Numbered from the stretch's first letter, positions 10,601-18,444 are shown. The stretch: DNA of 64,000 nt from Chitinophaga sp. XS-30 (GCF_008086345.1 NZ_CP043006.1:2044032-2108031); one strand, 5' to 3'. Made by a program: numbers and translations. The notes: generated by a model from the sequence alone, not told the origin.

Positions 10601-11171
10601 GCTGTACGGCATTACCGCGGCGGCAGAGCAGCAGGCGGGCATCGTGGCAAGATACCTGAACGGTGAGATCTCCGGTTATTATGAAGGCTCGCTGTTCATG
10701 AACATCCTGAAGATGCAGGGGATGGACCTTTGTTCGCTGGGTATGGTGGAAACTCCGGCGGACCCGGATTTTGAGGAAGTGGTGTTCATCGATAAAGCAC
10801 GGCGGTTTTACAAGAAATGTATCATTCATCAGGACCGCCTTGTCGGCGCAATACTTATCGGTGATAAATCCGAGTTTTTGGAGTTCAAGGATCTTATCGA
10901 ACAACGTACGGAGCTGTCAGACAAGCGGCTGGAGTTGCTCCGTTCCGGCAAAAAAGGAGCACCGGTGCTGGGCAAGCTGGTTTGTTCCTGCGGGAATGTG
11001 GGGGAAGGGAATATTTGCGAGAAGATAAAGGAAGGGCATACGGAGTTTGACAGTTTATGCCGCGCCTCCGGCGCGGGGCTTGGTTGCGGCAGCTGCAGGC
11101 CGGAAGTGAAGTTGCTGCTGGACAAAAGCAAGCCGAAAGTGAAACCGGCATTGGCTGGACAGTTGCTATAA
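7662..11171 (+). CDS. Assimilatory nitrate reductase fused to an NADH/FAD reductase module
   Basis: This 1169-residue cytoplasmic protein reduces nitrate to nitrite. Its N-terminus binds a [4Fe-4S] cluster (CCYCGVGC near residue 7, last ligand in MLCSKG near residue 44), followed by the Mo-bis-MGD catalytic domains to about residue 700; the cysteine in NSRLCMSSAV (about residue 146) is the expected Mo ligand. From about residue 705 there is a second enzyme module: an FAD-binding start (IIIIGAGAGAYG), an NADH site (IAGGGLLGIELA, about residue 847) and a C-terminal BFD-like cluster (CSCGNV and CGSC, about residues 1110-1146). So the catalytic and electron-input subunits, separate in Bacillus as NasC and NasB, are one chain here. 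The reductase module is akin to the front of NirB in the same operon. Confidence 0.93.
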   Translation: MPSSFKTTCCYCGVGCGIVVHKDRQGRLTVEGDKDHSVNRGMLCSKGMNLHYTVTDTSDRLLYPEMRYSRNMPRQRVSWDQALERTAAVFSRIIAQHGPDAVAFYASGQCLTEEYYVVNKLIKGFIGSNNIDTNSRLCMSSAVAAYKMSLGEDAVPGTYDDIEQADCIFVAGANPAWCHPILWRRVEAAKAANPDLKIIVSDPRVTQSCALADLHLQVHPGTDIVLHHAIGRLLIEQGKTDAAFIRQHTEGFAKYREMVMERSIAEAAIICGIPENQLYEAAALIGNAAGLMTMWTMGLNQSVVGVRKNLSLINLHLITGRIGKPGCGPFSLTGQPNAMGGREVGGLSNLLPAHRVLDNPEHRKEVEAFWGGGPLSEKPGLTATEMFSAMHDGRLKAIWIMCSNPLVSLPDVRFMEAALQQAKFVVVQEISDKPETLQYADVVLPAAAWTEKEGTMTNAERRISYLKKINDAPGEALPDAEIICRFAKKMGYHGFDYTQPSEIYAEHCRLTAGTNIDISGLDYDQLQEKRSVQWPYKAGKGTPRLFADHRFYTASGKAAIHSFDDANSSEPIDGNFPLILTTGRIRDQWHTMSKTGKVSKLKQHIASPFLEIHPEDARARGIRHNDMVEIFNGRGTVRVKAQLCTTIKKGVVFLPMHWGKILNSDLGRANNLTNNLVDPISKQPDLKYAAVQVSRYEKPAQRIIIIGAGAGAYGFVKAARALNDQDEIIVFSKEDQPFYNRVMLPDYISGAQQWAQLVKMSDAEESALNISLHRGVSVEFIDRQQKTVRDSRGNTHAYDILILATGSRPAVLKDVPPLEGIFTMRSRRDADAFVKHVDPAKGRIVIAGGGLLGIELAASLREINISVSVVQRTSRLMDRQLDLLGAQLLHEELKDRDIEILYDDEIEQFTGFRQVEGVRLKSGRQLDCQAVVMSIGTIPNIELAQACQLNCNRGVVVNEYLQTSDPSIYAIGEIASFNGVLYGITAAAEQQAGIVARYLNGEISGYYEGSLFMNILKMQGMDLCSLGMVETPADPDFEEVVFIDKARRFYKKCIIHQDRLVGAILIGDKSEFLEFKDLIEQRTELSDKRLELLRSGKKGAPVLGKLVCSCGNVGEGNICEKIKEGHTEFDSLCRASGAGLGCGSCRPEVKLLLDKSKPKVKPALAGQLL

Positions 11172-11192
11172 CAGGGTGGCACAATCACACGT

Positions 11193-11381
11193 CGCCGGCA
11201 TTTGTTTAACAAGAGCATACCCGCTGGCCGTGTAGTGGATATAAAATAGTCACTTCGCCGGCCCTTGTTTAACAAGAGCATACCCGCTGGCCGTGGAATG
11301 GATATAAAATAATCACCTCGCCGGCATTTGTTTAACAAAGGCATGACCGCTGCCGGGCAATGGATATAACATGGCAAAACA
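11193..11381 (+). repeat. Three tandem 63-bp units, each able to form a hairpin
   Basis: Units begin at 11193, 11256 and 11319, a constant period of 63 bp. Each carries GCCGGC (or GCCGGCCC), then TTGTTTAACAA (a perfect 5-1-5 palindrome), then GCTGGCC or GCTGCCGG, so a GCCGGC/GCTGGC stem can close around the inner palindrome. Each unit ends in a 'TGGATATAA' element; in the last unit that element directly precedes the ATG at 11371. The sequence just after the preceding stop codon (11171-11192) also resembles the start region of the downstream gene. Confidence 0.85.
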
Positions 11382-12816
11382 ATCACACATCGTCAGCATC
11401 AATTTTACCGGGGGCATCATCTCTCCCGGTTATCTGCGTGAAGTACTGGATATAGCATCGGCGGCGCAGGTGACGCAGGTGCGGTTCGGCCTGCGGCAGC
11501 AGCTGTTTATCGAAGTACTGTACAAATATTTCGATCAGTTTGCCGCGGCCTGCAAGGCAAAAGGGATTGCTTTTCACCTGGACGGCGCTTTTCCCAATAT
11601 CACCAGTTCCTATGCTGCCGCAGGGATCTTTATCAACGATTCCTGGCTGAGCGAGGGCATTTACAAGGATATTTTCGATCTCTTCGATTACACGCCTTCG
11701 CTGAAGATCAATATCTGCGACAGCCAGCAGACCTTCGTGCCTTTTTTTACCGGGCACATCAACTGGATCGCTTCTTCCCATACGCACTACTGGTATCTGT
11801 ACATCCGCCGGCCCGGTACAGCTACGGCGGTTTGCTGGCCGGAACTGATCTATACGAACAGCATTGCGGCGGTGAGCAGGCAACTGGAATCACTGATAAA
11901 GGAAGATAATGTTTATCCGCAGATCACCGGAAGCACATCGTATATCAGCAGGCCGAAAGACCGGGAACTGGAGCCGCCGGTTTTCCATCTTCCTTACTAC
12001 GAAGGGTTCAATAAATACAACAACAGTTACTGGCTCGGCATCTACCGGCGTGATGAGGAGTTTTCGGTTCCGTTCCTCAAGGATGTCTGCTCCATTTGCC
12101 TGGAAACGGGCACGGGGCAGCTGCATGCCACGTCCTGGAAATCCGTCATCATCAAGAATATCCGCCCGGACCACCGGCGGTTATGGGATTATGTGCTGGG
12201 AAAATACAATATCAATGTGCGGCATGCGGCGAATGAACTGAACTGGCAGGTGCCGGATAACTGTGAGGACAGCCTCATCATCAAAAGGCATATCATCCGT
12301 CATTTCGATACGGCGGATGTGCGGACCTACGGGTTGTGCTTCAGCATCAAGCTGCACGCGGCCAATAGTCATTTCGGCGCCATCGTGATCCGCAGGCAGG
12401 AGAATAAATACGGCAGCAAGCTGAAGTATATGCAGCGTTTCGATATACTGTATTCCGCGGATTTCAATCCAAATAATAATGCGCTGGCATTGTACCGGGA
12501 GGGCGTTTCCAAGGAACATCTCGGTCCGTATATCGTATCGCTTTGCAAGGATTTTTATGAGAAGGGCAGCGCGCTGAATGTGCTGCAGCATTACGTCACG
12601 GAGCAACAATCGCTCGTGACGGCCGCGCCGGTAAAAATAGTGCATCAGTGCCCGGATTGTTTTACGGTATATGATGAAACGGCCGGAGATCCCGGGCAGG
12701 ATGTAGCGCCGGGTACCCCATTCACCGCTTTACCGGATACTTATGCCTGTTATATCTGTGATGCGCCGGTGAAGGATTTCAGGGAAGTGGATATGTCAGC
12801 GTTGATCCACCAGTAA
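11371..12816 (+). CDS. Nitrite/sulfite-reductase-like protein without cluster cysteines, ending in a rubredoxin
   Basis: The 481-residue protein has two regions like the ferredoxin-like half domains of nitrite/sulfite reductases. Residues about 7-70 ('FTGGIISPGYLREVLDIA', 'RFGLRQQLFIEV') align by eye with NirB residues about 558-625 from this window, and residues about 230-290 contain 'TGTGQLHATSWKSVIIKNI'. The sirohaem/[4Fe-4S] motifs are gone: where NirB has CVGSTWC this protein has only one cysteine (NICDSQQTF). The last 55 residues are a rubredoxin with CPDC, then GDPGQDVAPGT, then CYIC. It probably carries electrons to or from the nitrate or nitrite reductase instead of reducing nitrite itself. 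That role is inference. Confidence 0.8.
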   Translation: MAKQSHIVSINFTGGIISPGYLREVLDIASAAQVTQVRFGLRQQLFIEVLYKYFDQFAAACKAKGIAFHLDGAFPNITSSYAAAGIFINDSWLSEGIYKDIFDLFDYTPSLKINICDSQQTFVPFFTGHINWIASSHTHYWYLYIRRPGTATAVCWPELIYTNSIAAVSRQLESLIKEDNVYPQITGSTSYISRPKDRELEPPVFHLPYYEGFNKYNNSYWLGIYRRDEEFSVPFLKDVCSICLETGTGQLHATSWKSVIIKNIRPDHRRLWDYVLGKYNINVRHAANELNWQVPDNCEDSLIIKRHIIRHFDTADVRTYGLCFSIKLHAANSHFGAIVIRRQENKYGSKLKYMQRFDILYSADFNPNNNALALYREGVSKEHLGPYIVSLCKDFYEKGSALNVLQHYVTEQQSLVTAAPVKIVHQCPDCFTVYDETAGDPGQDVAPGTPFTALPDTYACYICDAPVKDFREVDMSALIHQ

Positions 12817-12822
12817 ATGTAG

Positions 12823-14031
12823 TTAGCGGAATGGCCATACCGGGAAGAGGCTTCCCTTGCCAAATTCCTGCTGCGCGGCAGGCAGTTCCATGAAGGCATC
12901 GGCAGTCAGCAGGCTGGCGAGATCCCCCGAACCGTTGTACGGGACGGGCTTTGCGGTGTACTTTCCATCGGGCATGGGCGTCAGCTGTACCGGCAAAAAA
13001 TAATCCATCGGTTTATCGAATACCACATCCTCTTCCAGCGCGGCAAATAGTTGTTTCCCCGGTTGCTCCTGCATGCAGGCTTTCAGCCAGGGCAGCACGT
13101 ACCGGTAAAAGCACATGAAACCGGAAACCGGGTTGCCCGGCAGGGCGAATACTACCGGCCCTTTCGGGAAAGCGCCGAACAGCAGTGGTTTGCCGGGGCG
13201 CTGCGCTACTTTGTGGAATATTTCCTTCATGCCGCAGGCTTTCAGCGCGGCCGGCAGATAGTCGAATTTTCCGGCGGAAACGGCGCCGCTGCAAATGAGC
13301 AGGTCCGTTTGCGGAAGGATGCTCCGGATATATTGTTCGAGGTGCTGCCGGTCATCCTGCAGATGCGTTTTCTCAGCGGAGATACCTGTTTGCAGCAGTG
13401 AAGCATGCAGACTGTGGAGGTTGGACATGCGCAGCTGATGCTCGGCCGGCACGGTATCCACCGGCACCAGCTCATTGCCGGTGGAGAGGATCACCGTCCG
13501 GGGATGTTTGCTCACCAGCACTTCGCTTTTGCCCACGGTGGCCAATACGCCAATTTCTGCCGCGCCGATGCGGATGCCCGGTTGCAGCAATATTTTTCCA
13601 GCGGAAGCATCGGCGCCTTTGGGATGGATGTTTTGCCCTTTTACGGCATCCTTTACGATGGTGAACCTTTTAAAACCCTCATGCTCGGTGATCTCCAGGT
13701 GTTCATAGGGGATGACGGTGTCGGTAAGGTCAGGCAGCACAGCGCCGGTCATTACTTCCATGCAATCAGCCAGGTTGGCCAGCTGCATCCGCGGCATACC
13801 CGCTGCCTGCACATCTTCCAGCCCGAAGATCCGCTGGCCCCTGTCATAGCTGTCGTAATAAATGGCGATGCCATCCATCGTTACCCGGTCGAAAGGCGGG
13901 AAGGGCCTGTCTGCCAGCACCATTTCCCGCAATGTTCTGCCGGTAGCGGCTTCCAGCGGAACGGATTCCGTTCCGGTATCCCGCACGGCAGCCATGACGG
14001 CAGCAAAAGCATCCTGAACAGGCATCATCAT
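12823..14031 (-). CDS. moeA: Molybdopterin molybdotransferase MoeA
   Basis: MoeA inserts molybdate into adenylylated molybdopterin. The 402-residue product has the MoeA landmarks 'RPFPPFDRVTMDGIA' (about residue 45), 'TGAVLPDLTDTVIPYE' (about residue 104), 'STGNELV' (about residue 185), 'SAGKFDYLP' (about residue 258) and 'ALPGNPVSGFMCF' (about residue 305). I chose the ATG at 14031 because the upstream extension to 14064 is not family-like and would run to within 3 bp of moaC, which diverges at 14067. The convergent gene before it is the rubredoxin protein. Confidence 0.95.
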   Translation of the reverse strand: MMMPVQDAFAAVMAAVRDTGTESVPLEAATGRTLREMVLADRPFPPFDRVTMDGIAIYYDSYDRGQRIFGLEDVQAAGMPRMQLANLADCMEVMTGAVLPDLTDTVIPYEHLEITEHEGFKRFTIVKDAVKGQNIHPKGADASAGKILLQPGIRIGAAEIGVLATVGKSEVLVSKHPRTVILSTGNELVPVDTVPAEHQLRMSNLHSLHASLLQTGISAEKTHLQDDRQHLEQYIRSILPQTDLLICSGAVSAGKFDYLPAALKACGMKEIFHKVAQRPGKPLLFGAFPKGPVVFALPGNPVSGFMCFYRYVLPWLKACMQEQPGKQLFAALEEDVVFDKPMDYFLPVQLTPMPDGKYTAKPVPYNGSGDLASLLTADAFMELPAAQQEFGKGSLFPVWPFR

Positions 14032-14066
14032 TTTAACTATTTTTGTTGTACTAAATTTATTCAATT

Positions 14067-14552
14067 ATGGGCAATGATTCAAATGCTTCCGGTTTCACCC
14101 ATCTGGATGCAGGCGGAAAGCCGCAGATGGTGGATGTGGGAGGGAAGGCGGAAACGGTGCGGGAAGCGGTGGCGGAAAGCCGGGTGTATCTGCCCGAAGT
14201 GATCCTGCGGCAGTTTTCCGGGCAGGAGCTGGTGACGAAGAAAGGCGCTGTTTTCCAGACGGCGGTCATTGCCGGGATCATGGCGGCAAAGCGCACGCCG
14301 GAGCTGATCCCCTTGTGTCATACATTGTTGCTTGATAATTGTAAAGTGGATATCCAACTGGAGCAGGATGAAGCGGTGATCCGCTGCACGGTGCGCACAA
14401 CCGGGAAAACAGGTGTGGAGATGGAAGCGCTGACCGGCGCCAGCATCGCGGCATTGACCGTGTATGATATGTGCAAGGCCTTTTCACAGGAGATGGTGAT
14501 CAGGCAGACGAAGCTCATCAGTAAAAGCGGAGGGAAACATGATATCGGATAA
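14067..14552 (+). CDS. moaC: Cyclic pyranopterin monophosphate synthase MoaC
   Basis: MoaC converts the MoaA product to cyclic pyranopterin monophosphate, the first stable intermediate of molybdenum cofactor synthesis. The 161-residue protein shows '[18 protein letters not shown]', '[16 protein letters not shown]' and '[23 protein letters not shown]', the conserved catalytic region. It starts 35 bp from the divergent moeA and overlaps mobA by 14 bp, suggesting translational coupling. Confidence 0.96.
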   Translation: MGNDSNASGFTHLDAGGKPQMVDVGGKAETVREAVAESRVYLPEVILRQFSGQELVTKKGAVFQTAVIAGIMAAKRTPELIPLCHTLLLDNCKVDIQLEQDEAVIRCTVRTTGKTGVEMEALTGASIAALTVYDMCKAFSQEMVIRQTKLISKSGGKHDIG

Positions 14553-15123
14553 ACAGCTGAAAGGATTGGTGCTTTGCGGCGGGCGCAGTACCCGTATGCA
14601 GCAGGATAAAAGCCATATTGCCTATCACGGCAAACCCCAGTGGCAATACCTGCACGATCTCCTGCAGGAATTCTTGCCCGAGGTGTATCTTTCCTGCCGC
14701 CCGGAGCAGGAATTCCCGGGCTGCGACAAACGCATCACGGACAGTCTCCAAAGCGCCGGTCCCTCCACCGGCCTGCTAAGCGCCTATCATGCACAACCGG
14801 AAACATCCTGGCTGGTGCTGGCCTGCGATCTTCCGCTTATCAGCAGGCAAAGCGTGGAACTGCTCATCGGCTCCCGTCATCCTGAAAAAGCGGCCACAGC
14901 ATTCATCAGCCCGTTCAACGGGCATCCGGAACCGCTGATCGCCATATGGGAACCGGCGGGACTGGCCGCGCTGGAACGCGAATACCTTGATGGAAAGAAT
15001 TGTCCACGTAAAACGATGCTGAAAAGCGATGTGTTCGTACTGGAGAACCCGTATAACACGGAGCAGTTCAATGCCAATACGCCGGAGGAAATGCGGGATG
15101 CGATGGGGAGGATAGGGGAGTGA
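14539..15123 (+). CDS. mobA: Molybdenum cofactor guanylyltransferase MobA
   Basis: MobA attaches GMP to the molybdenum cofactor to make the MGD form needed by the nitrate reductase at 7662-11171. The 194-residue protein has the nucleotidyltransferase signature [14 protein letters not shown] near residue 10 and the metal-site region [12 protein letters not shown] near residue 92. Its start lies inside the end of moaC (14-bp overlap). It converges on moaE with a 2-bp gap. Confidence 0.92.
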   Translation: MISDKQLKGLVLCGGRSTRMQQDKSHIAYHGKPQWQYLHDLLQEFLPEVYLSCRPEQEFPGCDKRITDSLQSAGPSTGLLSAYHAQPETSWLVLACDLPLISRQSVELLIGSRHPEKAATAFISPFNGHPEPLIAIWEPAGLAALEREYLDGKNCPRKTMLKSDVFVLENPYNTEQFNANTPEEMRDAMGRIGE

Positions 15124-15125
15124 AG

Positions 15126-15542
15126 CTACGGATGCGCCGCCACCCATACTGCTCCGTCTTCAAAAAACTCCTGCTTCCAGATGGGTACGGTCTCTTTTAA
15201 AGTATCTATTGCGTACTGGCAGGCCTCGAAGGCCGCTCCGCGGTGAGGGGCTGCAACAGCGATCACCACTACCGTTTCGCCGGGCAGTTTTTCACCGGTC
15301 ACATGCAGGATGGCGATGCGCTGCACATGCCAACGCTCTTTTGCCGTTTGCGCGATCTTTTCCAATTCCAGTACCGCCATGGCTTCGTAACATTCGAAGA
15401 CCAGCTTCAGCACTTTTTTCTGTTGGGTATGATTGCGTACCAGGCCAATGAAAGTCACTACACCGCCACTTTCCGGCGATTGTACAAAATCAATGGCTTC
15501 CTGTGCGGTCACCGTATTTCCGATCCTGATCAATTGTTCCAT
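15126..15542 (-). CDS. moaE: Molybdopterin synthase catalytic subunit MoaE
   Basis: MoaE transfers sulfur from MoaD thiocarboxylate to precursor Z. I take the ATG at 15542 (MEQLIRIGN), giving 138 residues; the in-frame extension upstream is not MoaE-like and would overlap moaD. Landmarks are 'GGVVTFIGLVRNHT', 'LEFECYE'-like 'LVFECYEAMA', 'IAILHVTGEKLPGE' and 'VPIWKQEFFEDGAVWV'. The conserved lysine of the K-x-E-x-F segment is present. It is 8 bp downstream of moaD. Confidence 0.94.
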   Translation of the reverse strand: MEQLIRIGNTVTAQEAIDFVQSPESGGVVTFIGLVRNHTQQKKVLKLVFECYEAMAVLELEKIAQTAKERWHVQRIAILHVTGEKLPGETVVVIAVAAPHRGAAFEACQYAIDTLKETVPIWKQEFFEDGAVWVAAHP

Positions 15543-15550
15543 AAAAAAAA

Positions 15551-15784
15551 TTAACCGCCGCTTAAAGGAGGGATGACGGCAATCTCGTCGCCGGGGGAAA
15601 GCGCTGTATCGTCCGCTGCATAGGCTTTGTTCACTGCGATCATCACCGAGCGGAGCTGTTGCATGGCGGGATATTTTGATGTGAGCCACTGCTTCAGCGC
15701 CCCCACGTCGGGAAGCGCCGTGTCTACCGTCAGGGTCCGCGCTGCTGCTATATCTTTCATGATGCCGAATAGCGTTACTCTCAT
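15551..15784 (-). CDS. moaD: Molybdopterin synthase sulfur carrier subunit MoaD
   Basis: This 77-residue ubiquitin-fold protein ends in PPLSGG, the double glycine that becomes a thiocarboxylate for sulfur transfer. The sequence starts MRVTLFGIMKD and contains 'LSPGDEIAVIPP', typical of MoaD. It is immediately upstream of moaE on the same strand and diverges from the hypothetical gene at 15854 across a 69-bp promoter region. Confidence 0.94.
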   Translation of the reverse strand: MRVTLFGIMKDIAAARTLTVDTALPDVGALKQWLTSKYPAMQQLRSVMIAVNKAYAADDTALSPGDEIAVIPPLSGG

Positions 15785-15853
15785 GTGTTAAAGTTACAAT
15801 TAAGCGCTGATAATTTAGTAAATTAGCCGGGAGGCTTTCTTAAAAATACCAGT

Positions 15854-16225
15854 ATGAAGATAAGGATCAGGGGCAACAGCATCCGCTACCGGCTCGACAA
15901 GAACGATATCGAAAAACTGAAGGAGACAGACAAGGTGGAAGAGCATACCTGGATCGGTGCGCATAACCTGCATTTCTGCATCCGTTCCCGCAACATCGTG
16001 ATCCCCGCCATCAAGCTGGAAGGCAGCGGCGTTCATCTTTCCGTACCTGCTCCGCTGGTGGAAAAATGGACAGATTCAGATGAGACCGGTTTCAGTTTTG
16101 ATATCGCCAATCCTGACGATTCTGTACTGAAACTGCTGATAGAAAAGGATTTTAAATGCCTGACCGTGCGGGAGGAGGACGACAGTGCCGCTTTCGAGAA
16201 TCCGGATGCCGGGAAGGCCTGTTAG
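15854..16225 (+). CDS. Conserved hypothetical protein upstream of moaA (DUF7009-like)
   Basis: The 123-residue protein begins MKIRIRGNSIRYRL, predicted to be a mixed alpha/beta soluble protein with no signal peptide and no catalytic motif I recognise. Similar small proteins starting MKIR-GNSIRYRL are found beside molybdenum cofactor genes in Bacteroidota. It is followed by moaA after 41 bp. A cofactor-related role is inferred from position only. Two cysteines (about residue 54 and the C-terminus) are not in a metal-binding arrangement. Confidence 0.75.
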   Translation: MKIRIRGNSIRYRLDKNDIEKLKETDKVEEHTWIGAHNLHFCIRSRNIVIPAIKLEGSGVHLSVPAPLVEKWTDSDETGFSFDIANPDDSVLKLLIEKDFKCLTVREEDDSAAFENPDAGKAC

Positions 16226-16266
16226 CACGCCGCGGTAAAACAACCGCTTTCACAAAAACAAACAGG

Positions 16267-17232
16267 ATGCTCATCGATAATCATCACCGTGTCATCAACT
16301 ACGTAAGACTGGCCGTGACCGACCGCTGCAATCTCCGCTGCACTTATTGCATGCCGGAGAAGATGCAGTTCCTGGAACGGGAAGCGCTGCTGTCTTACGA
16401 AGAAATACTGCGCTTCATGCGGGTGCTGACGGGCGCGGGGGTGAGCAAGGTGCGCATCACCGGCGGAGAGCCTTTCCTGCGGAAGGACCTGCTGTATCTG
16501 CTGGAAGAACTGGTGAAGATATCCGGCGTGTCCATCACCACCAATGGCGTGCTTACCGCTCCTTACATCCCGCAGCTGAAAGCGCTGGGCATTCAGCAGG
16601 TGAACCTTAGTCTGGATACCCTGCAGGCGCCTAAATTTTTCCGCATCACCCGGCGCGATCAGTTCAGTGCCGTGCAACAGACCTTACACCGTCTCCTGGA
16701 GCATGATATACCGGTCAAGCTCAACATGGTGGTCATGGATGGGGTGAATACGGATGAACTGACGGATTTTGCGGCGCTGACACGCGATCATCCGCTGTCT
16801 GTCCGCTTTATTGAAGAGATGCCATTCAACGGGCAGGGGAAAGGTTTTTCCGGGATCAACTGGCACTATAAACGTATTCTCGATACCATTCGCGTGGCAT
16901 ATCCGCTGGAAAAGCTGACCGATGCACCCAACAGCACCTCGCTGAACTACAGCATACCCGGTCATGCCGGCAGCATCGGGGTGATCCCCGCTTACAGCAG
17001 AACGTTCTGCGGCAGCTGCAACCGCATCCGCGTTACGCCCACCGGCAATCTTAAAACATGTTTGTATGGAAAGGATGTGATGAATGTGCGGGACCTGATG
17101 CGGCAAAATGTAACGGACGAAGAACTGCTGCAGCACTTGCAGGCCGCGCTGTATCAGCGGTTTGCGGATGGTTTTGCCGCCGCGGCCGACAGGCAGGCGC
17201 CTGCGGAAAGCATGTCGGTAATAGGAGGATAG
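16267..17232 (+). CDS. moaA: GTP 3',8-cyclase MoaA
   Basis: MoaA is the radical-SAM enzyme that starts molybdenum cofactor synthesis from GTP. The 321-residue product has the N-terminal cluster motif CNLRCTYC near residue 19, 'RITGGEPFLRKDL' near residue 66, the C-terminal [4Fe-4S] cysteines in FCGSCNR and LKTCLYG, and the functional C-terminal GG. I chose the ATG at 16267 (MLIDNHHRVINYVR) because an ATG upstream at 16156 runs through the end of the preceding gene in another frame. Confidence 0.96.
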   Translation: MLIDNHHRVINYVRLAVTDRCNLRCTYCMPEKMQFLEREALLSYEEILRFMRVLTGAGVSKVRITGGEPFLRKDLLYLLEELVKISGVSITTNGVLTAPYIPQLKALGIQQVNLSLDTLQAPKFFRITRRDQFSAVQQTLHRLLEHDIPVKLNMVVMDGVNTDELTDFAALTRDHPLSVRFIEEMPFNGQGKGFSGINWHYKRILDTIRVAYPLEKLTDAPNSTSLNYSIPGHAGSIGVIPAYSRTFCGSCNRIRVTPTGNLKTCLYGKDVMNVRDLMRQNVTDEELLQHLQAALYQRFADGFAAAADRQAPAESMSVIGG

Positions 17233-17250
17233 CGCATCACCCGGCTGTCA

Positions 17251-17991
17251 TCAATGAATGGAAGACAACATCCTCACCCCCGCATACAGGATCAGGAAAG
17301 CCGTAGCCGCCTCTACCCATCGGGGTTTCAGCCAGCCTGCGCTCAGTCTCGCTCCCACCTGTCCACCTGCGATCACCGCCACCAGCAAAGGCAAAGTAAA
17401 CTCCCATTGAAACACCATGGCACCTTTAGCGGCTTGTCCGGATAAACCCGCAATGGAATTGACAAGAATGAAGAAACTGCTCAATCCCGCGATGTTCTTG
17501 GGGCTTTCATACTGCCCGAGGCGCAACACCGGCGCGAGGTAAATACCGCCCCCGATCCCCGTCATCCCGGAGAGGAAACCGATACCCCCGCCGATCAGGG
17601 CATAGGAGCGGATGCGCTGCGCTTTCACCGTATAACTTTTCTGCGCGAACAAGCGGTAGCACATCAGTGCCGCGGCAACCGTCAGCGAAATGCCCAGCAC
17701 CAGGAAAAAAGCGGATTGTTTCAGGGGAAGATAACTGCCGGCGAAGGCCAATGGCACGCTGACAAGACTGAGCAGCAGGGCCTTTTTCAGGGGCAGATGC
17801 CCGTTGCGGTAAAAATGATACACGCCGCCGGTCACCACCACAATATTGCAGAGCAGGGCGGTGGATTTCATCAGCTGAAAGCCGATGCCCCAGAGGGCCA
17901 TCAGGGCCAGGTAGCTGGAGCCGCCGCCAAATCCGGCGGAAGAGTATATCAGGGCGATGGCAAAAAAGATCAGGCAGAGTTCGGGCACCAT
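17251..17991 (-). CDS. Sulfite exporter TauE/SafE-family membrane protein
   Basis: The 246-residue protein has seven to eight membrane helices and the family's paired repeats: 'ALIYSSAGFGGGSSYLALM' near residue 14 and 'GGGIGFLSGMTGIGGGIYLAP' near residue 133, both glycine rich. Family members export sulfur compounds such as sulfite or take up organic anions. It follows the HxlR gene at once (1 bp between stop and start), so the regulator and transporter form an operon. It converges on moaA. Confidence 0.88.
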   Translation of the reverse strand: MVPELCLIFFAIALIYSSAGFGGGSSYLALMALWGIGFQLMKSTALLCNIVVVTGGVYHFYRNGHLPLKKALLLSLVSVPLAFAGSYLPLKQSAFFLVLGISLTVAAALMCYRLFAQKSYTVKAQRIRSYALIGGGIGFLSGMTGIGGGIYLAPVLRLGQYESPKNIAGLSSFFILVNSIAGLSGQAAKGAMVFQWEFTLPLLVAVIAGGQVGARLSAGWLKPRWVEAATAFLILYAGVRMLSSIH

Positions 17992-17992
17992 A

Positions 17993-18400
17993 TCAGCTGA
18001 TCTTTTTCAGTATTTCCGGCTGCGGCCGGGGATCTTTCTGTTTCAGCTGGCTGCGGATCTTCTCGCGGTGCATCACTCCCCAGTCCCGCAGCGACCGCAC
18101 CACATCTCCCAGCGTATTGCTGTAATCCGTCAGTTCATATTCCACCATTACCGGTGTGCCGTTATGTACCTTGCGGATGAGAAAGCCGTTCAGCTCCAGT
18201 TCTTTCAGTTCGTGCGAAAGCACTTTGGCGGCAATGCCTTTGACCGTTTTTTGCAGTTCATTAAAGCGTTTGTTGCCGCTGCTGAGGGCCACGATGATCG
18301 GCAGCTTCCATTTGCCGTTCAGTACGTATAATGCATCCTGTACGGCGCTGAGCGCGGAACAGGCTTCCCATTCTGCTGAAATTGTCTGTAATTGTAACAT
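17993..18400 (-). CDS. HxlR-family winged-helix regulator
   Basis: The 135-residue protein is a DUF24/HxlR winged helix: 'LNGKWKLPIIVALSSGNKRFNELQKTVKGIAAKVLSHELKELE' split over residues about 28-70 is the signature. A cysteine at about residue 14, before the domain, is a common redox-sensing position in this family. It leads the exporter at 17251 and diverges from yceI at 18532. The inverted repeats at 18445-18466 are good candidates for its operator. Confidence 0.92.
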   Translation of the reverse strand: MLQLQTISAEWEACSALSAVQDALYVLNGKWKLPIIVALSSGNKRFNELQKTVKGIAAKVLSHELKELELNGFLIRKVHNGTPVMVEYELTDYSNTLGDVVRSLRDWGVMHREKIRSQLKQKDPRPQPEILKKIS

Positions 18401-18444
18401 TCCCGTATCTTTATATAAATAACCGCTTGTTAACTAACCTGGAA

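Noticed and set aside
11193..11381. CRISPR-like array
   Set aside because: Three units repeat over their whole length with no unique spacers, and no cas gene is near.
10829..11386. A 185-codon minus-strand frame across the 63-bp repeats that shows a repeated GMLLLNK peptide
   Set aside because: The 63-bp period is a multiple of three, so any open frame repeats. Most of the frame is the shadow of the nitrate reductase 3' end, and it has no start context or family match.
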